From Deltaproteobacteria bacterium (GTDB lineage: Bacteria; Desulfobacterota_D; UBA1144; Nemesobacterales; N074bin48), in contig SMWS01000114.1 of the NCBI GenBank assembly GCA_004356685.1, forward strand, positions 1-6,346: a stretch of DNA of 6,346 bases, written 5' to 3'. A program made the translations under genes and the position numbers. Below, piece after piece: positions 4,549-6,346 of the stretch; the first letter of the stretch is position 1; every line of letters begins with the position of its first letter. Below the pieces are notes generated by a model, which saw only the letters and a list, made by a program, of their open reading frames with translations, was not told the origin of the DNA and did no database searches.

Positions 4549-5789
4549 TGTCTACTTTATTGGAATCATATGCAAAAGTTACAGGTGAGGATGTAATAGA
4601 CCATCTGCTGCAGCTTTCAAAACCTCTCAAAAATAAAAAAGTAATACACGTTAATTCAACAAAGATGGGTGGGGGTGTCGCTGAAATACTTCATCAATTA
4701 GTTCCCCTAATGGAAGAAATAGGCATAGATACATCCTGGGAAGTTATAGAAGGGAATGATGATTTTTATAAGTGTACGAAGAGTTTTCACAATGCACTTC
4801 AGGGAGATAAAGTAGATATTTCAGAAGCACTATTGAAAAATTATGAAAAAACCAACAAAGAAAATGCAGAAAGATTAAAGGGTGTTTTAGCAGATGCTGA
4901 TATTGTATTTATTCATGATCCCCAGCCAGCTCCGCTATTTGAATATACTGCTAACAAGCTGGGTAAATGGGTATGGAGATGCCACATTGATGCAAGTAAA
5001 CCTTATAGAAAGGTTTGGAAATACTTGAGAAAGTTTGTAGCAGGGTATGATGCGAGTATATTTTCTCTTGCTGATTTTGCACAGCATCTACCTCATCCCC
5101 AATATCTTATACCGCCGAGTATAGATCCTCTAAGTGATAAAAATGTTGATCTTGAAGAAAATGAGATAAGCTCTGTAGCAAACAAATTCAACCTTGACCG
5201 CTGCAGACCAATTATGCTTCAGGTATCGAGATTCGATAGATTTAAAGACCCTATTGGAGTAATTAAAGCTTACAAACTTACAAAATCATTTTTACCAAAT
5301 GTCCAGCTAATTCTTGCTGGCGGTGGGGCAGATGACGACCCGGAAGGTGAAGAGGTTTTAAATGAAGTCAGGGCAGCAGCACAGTCTGATCCTGATATAC
5401 ACATTTTGGTTTTGCAACCTGATGAACATAGGACTATAAATGCACTGCAGAGAATTGCAGACATTATTCTTCAAAAATCTCTAAAAGAGGGATTTGGACT
5501 TACCGTCACAGAATCTCTTTGGAAGGGGAAACCGGTTATAGGCGGAGACACAGGAGGCATAAGATTGCAGGTTATAAATCATCAGACTGGCTTTTGTGTG
5601 AATACTCCAGAAGGCGCAGCACTTAGAATTAGATATCTATTACATAATAAAGATAAGATGAATGAAATGGGACTGAAGGCAAAGGAGTTTGTAAGAGAAA
5701 ATTATTTAATTACCAGGCATCTTAAAGAACATCTGACATTAATGGTTAAGTTGCTTTATAATAATTCATCTGACAGAATTGAGATTTAG
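4548..5789 (+). CDS. treT: Trehalose synthase, TreT-like (GT4 glycosyltransferase)
   Basis: This 413-residue cytosolic GT-B glycosyltransferase closely follows the archaeal/bacterial trehalose glycosyltransferring synthase (TreT), which reversibly joins NDP-glucose and glucose to give trehalose and NDP. The N-terminal acceptor domain has GGGVAEILHQLVPLM (41-55), TKSFHNALQG (77-86), HDPQPAP (123-129) and WRCHIDAS (143-150). The linker has PPSIDPLS (189-196). The C-terminal donor domain has QVSRFDRFKDP (225-235), where R228 and K233 would contact the nucleotide diphosphate. It also has GGGADDDPEGEEV (258-270) and the GT4 EX7E motif E314-E322 (EGFGLTVTE), followed by GKPVIGG and GGIRLQ. The length is normal for TreT. 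Trehalose phosphorylases share much of this sequence, so donor identity (NDP-glucose or glucose-1-phosphate) is not certain. The ATG overlaps the upstream DUF5752 stop, with GAGG 9-10 bases ahead. Trehalose would serve as a compatible solute or carbon store, and the reverse reaction would release NDP-glucose. Confidence 0.9.
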   Translation: MSTLLESYAKVTGEDVIDHLLQLSKPLKNKKVIHVNSTKMGGGVAEILHQLVPLMEEIGIDTSWEVIEGNDDFYKCTKSFHNALQGDKVDISEALLKNYEKTNKENAERLKGVLADADIVFIHDPQPAPLFEYTANKLGKWVWRCHIDASKPYRKVWKYLRKFVAGYDASIFSLADFAQHLPHPQYLIPPSIDPLSDKNVDLEENEISSVANKFNLDRCRPIMLQVSRFDRFKDPIGVIKAYKLTKSFLPNVQLILAGGGADDDPEGEEVLNEVRAAAQSDPDIHILVLQPDEHRTINALQRIADIILQKSLKEGFGLTVTESLWKGKPVIGGDTGGIRLQVINHQTGFCVNTPEGAALRIRYLLHNKDKMNEMGLKAKEFVRENYLITRHLKEHLTLMVKLLYNNSSDRIEI

Positions 5790-5856
5790 CTAATTTTTTA
5801 CTACCTTTCCAACTATTATTGTATTACAATCTAACAATTAACCAGCAGTCCAAAAT

Positions 5857-5864
5857 AAGGAGGG
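5857..5864 (+). promoter_or_regulatory. Strong ribosome binding site deciding the TTG start of argH
   Basis: AAGGAGGG is followed after 7 bases by TTG at 5872. The frame has a stop at 5839-5841 and no ATG or GTG between that stop and the conserved KPWGGRF residues. The Shine-Dalgarno match therefore fixes TTG as the initiator. A nearby GTG (5874) is out of frame and meets a stop at once. Confidence 0.85.
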
Positions 5865-5871
5865 CTTTAAA

Positions 5872-6346
5872 TTGTGTAAAAAACCCTGGGGCGGGAGATT
5901 TAAGAAAAAAACTAATAAGCTGATGGAGAAGTTCTCTGAATCCGTTAGTTACGATAAAAGACTTTATGAACAAGACATACAAGGAAGTATCGCTCATGCC
6001 AATATGCTGAGTAAAACCGGAATCATTAAAAAAGCAGAATCTGAGGAGATTGTAAAAGGTTTGCAGTCTATAAAGAATGAAATAGAAGGCGGCAAATTTC
6101 CATTCAGGGATGAATTTGAAGATATACACCTCAATATTGAAAAACGGTTAATTGAAAAAATTGGTGCAGTGGGTGGCAAACTACACACTGCAAGGAGCCG
6201 CAACGACCAGGTACTGCTTGATGAAAAACTCTATATCAGAAAACAGATTGGAGAAATAAATAGTCATATTAAAAAGTTTGCATCCGGCTTAATTAAACTT
6301 TGCGAAAAAAACACGGATATAATTATTCCCTTTTATACCCATCTTC
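5872..6346 (+). CDS. argH: Argininosuccinate lyase, N-terminal part (3' end outside window)
   Basis: The product splits argininosuccinate into arginine and fumarate, the last step of arginine biosynthesis, as a cytosolic homotetramer of the fumarase/aspartase superfamily. The 158 complete codons match the family start closely: KPWGGRF (4-10), EKFSESVSYDKRLYEQDIQGS, AHANML, EDIHLNIE, the substrate-binding GGKLHTARSRNDQV (about 101-114), and YTHL at the very end. His157 of YTHL corresponds to the catalytic His of the THLQ motif. Full-length proteins have about 460 residues, so roughly a third is present, and it looks intact. Translation starts at TTG behind AAGGAGGG. The gene follows the TreT gene by 82 bp without a hairpin terminator, so read-through is possible. 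A TACAAT (5825-5830) could be a -10 element, but no convincing -35 accompanies it. No other arg gene is visible. Confidence 0.97.
   Translation, partial: MCKKPWGGRFKKKTNKLMEKFSESVSYDKRLYEQDIQGSIAHANMLSKTGIIKKAESEEIVKGLQSIKNEIEGGKFPFRDEFEDIHLNIEKRLIEKIGAVGGKLHTARSRNDQVLLDEKLYIRKQIGEINSHIKKFASGLIKLCEKNTDIIIPFYTHL

Noticed and set aside
5270..5464. Minus-strand open frame of 64 codons inside the TreT-like gene
   Set aside because: It lies antisense to the donor domain motifs and has Ser/Ala/Pro-rich content typical of a shadow frame.
5819..5831. Short dyad ATTGT-ATT-ACAAT region as an operator or terminator before argH
   Set aside because: The arms are only 5 bp in AT-rich sequence with no T-run or conserved context. 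Chance is the simplest explanation.
5824..6203. Two minus-strand open frames (101 and 69 codons) near the right end
   Set aside because: The plus strand here clearly encodes argH, with unbroken conserved motifs from KPWGGRF to YTHL. The minus frames are shadows of it.
1..6346. CRISPR array, insertion sequence or toxin-antitoxin system
   Set aside because: No regularly spaced repeats, transposase motifs, IS ends or small paired genes are seen on either strand.

Overview
This is an AT-rich bacterial chromosomal window. The gene set is ordinary housekeeping and accessory metabolism: a tRNA gene, an Fe-S scaffold, a sulfurtransferase, an acyl-CoA enzyme, trehalose metabolism and arginine biosynthesis. 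At the left end it touches what looks like the edge of an integrated element. The pairing of a DUF5752 gene with a TreT-type glycosyltransferase and the clear Shine-Dalgarno sequences before some genes suggest an uncultured Gram-negative lineage, perhaps near the former Deltaproteobacteria/Nitrospirae. That placement is an inference from gene content. No rRNA or lineage marker is present.

Layout, left to right. (1) Positions 1-557 hold the C-terminal half of a tyrosine recombinase (phage/island integrase) with all its catalytic residues. It reads toward the 3' end of a tRNA-Pro(CGG) gene at 602-675 on the minus strand. A 12-bp-arm inverted repeat (569-600) lies between the two. This is the classic arrangement of an island integrated at a tRNA 3' end, with the element lying to the left. 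(2) A minus-strand block runs from 3716 down to 602. It starts with a two-subunit CoA-transferase-fold enzyme (A 3716-2931, B 2926-2201, 4-bp gap). Next come an AT-rich hairpin terminator, a two-domain rhodanese (2071-1229) and a strong hairpin terminator (1164-1190). A compact NifU/IscU/SufU-like Fe-S scaffold gene (1113-712) and the tRNA close the block. (3) A divergent intergenic region (3717-3882) has promoter-like elements on both strands and a perfect 12-bp palindrome between them. (4) A plus-strand operon holds a DUF5752 protein (3883-4548) and a TreT-like trehalose synthase (4548-5789), overlapping by one base. (5) The first third of argH (argininosuccinate lyase) starts at a TTG codon at 5872 behind a strong ribosome binding site and runs off the window.

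The scaffold and the rhodanese are both sulfur-handling proteins but look separately transcribed. The DUF5752 and TreT proteins are almost certainly translated together and probably act together in trehalose/NDP-glucose interconversion. The CoA-transferase-like pair is notable because the B subunit lacks the glutamate used by true class I CoA-transferases, which points to a different reaction. No intergenic stretch exceeds 300 bases.
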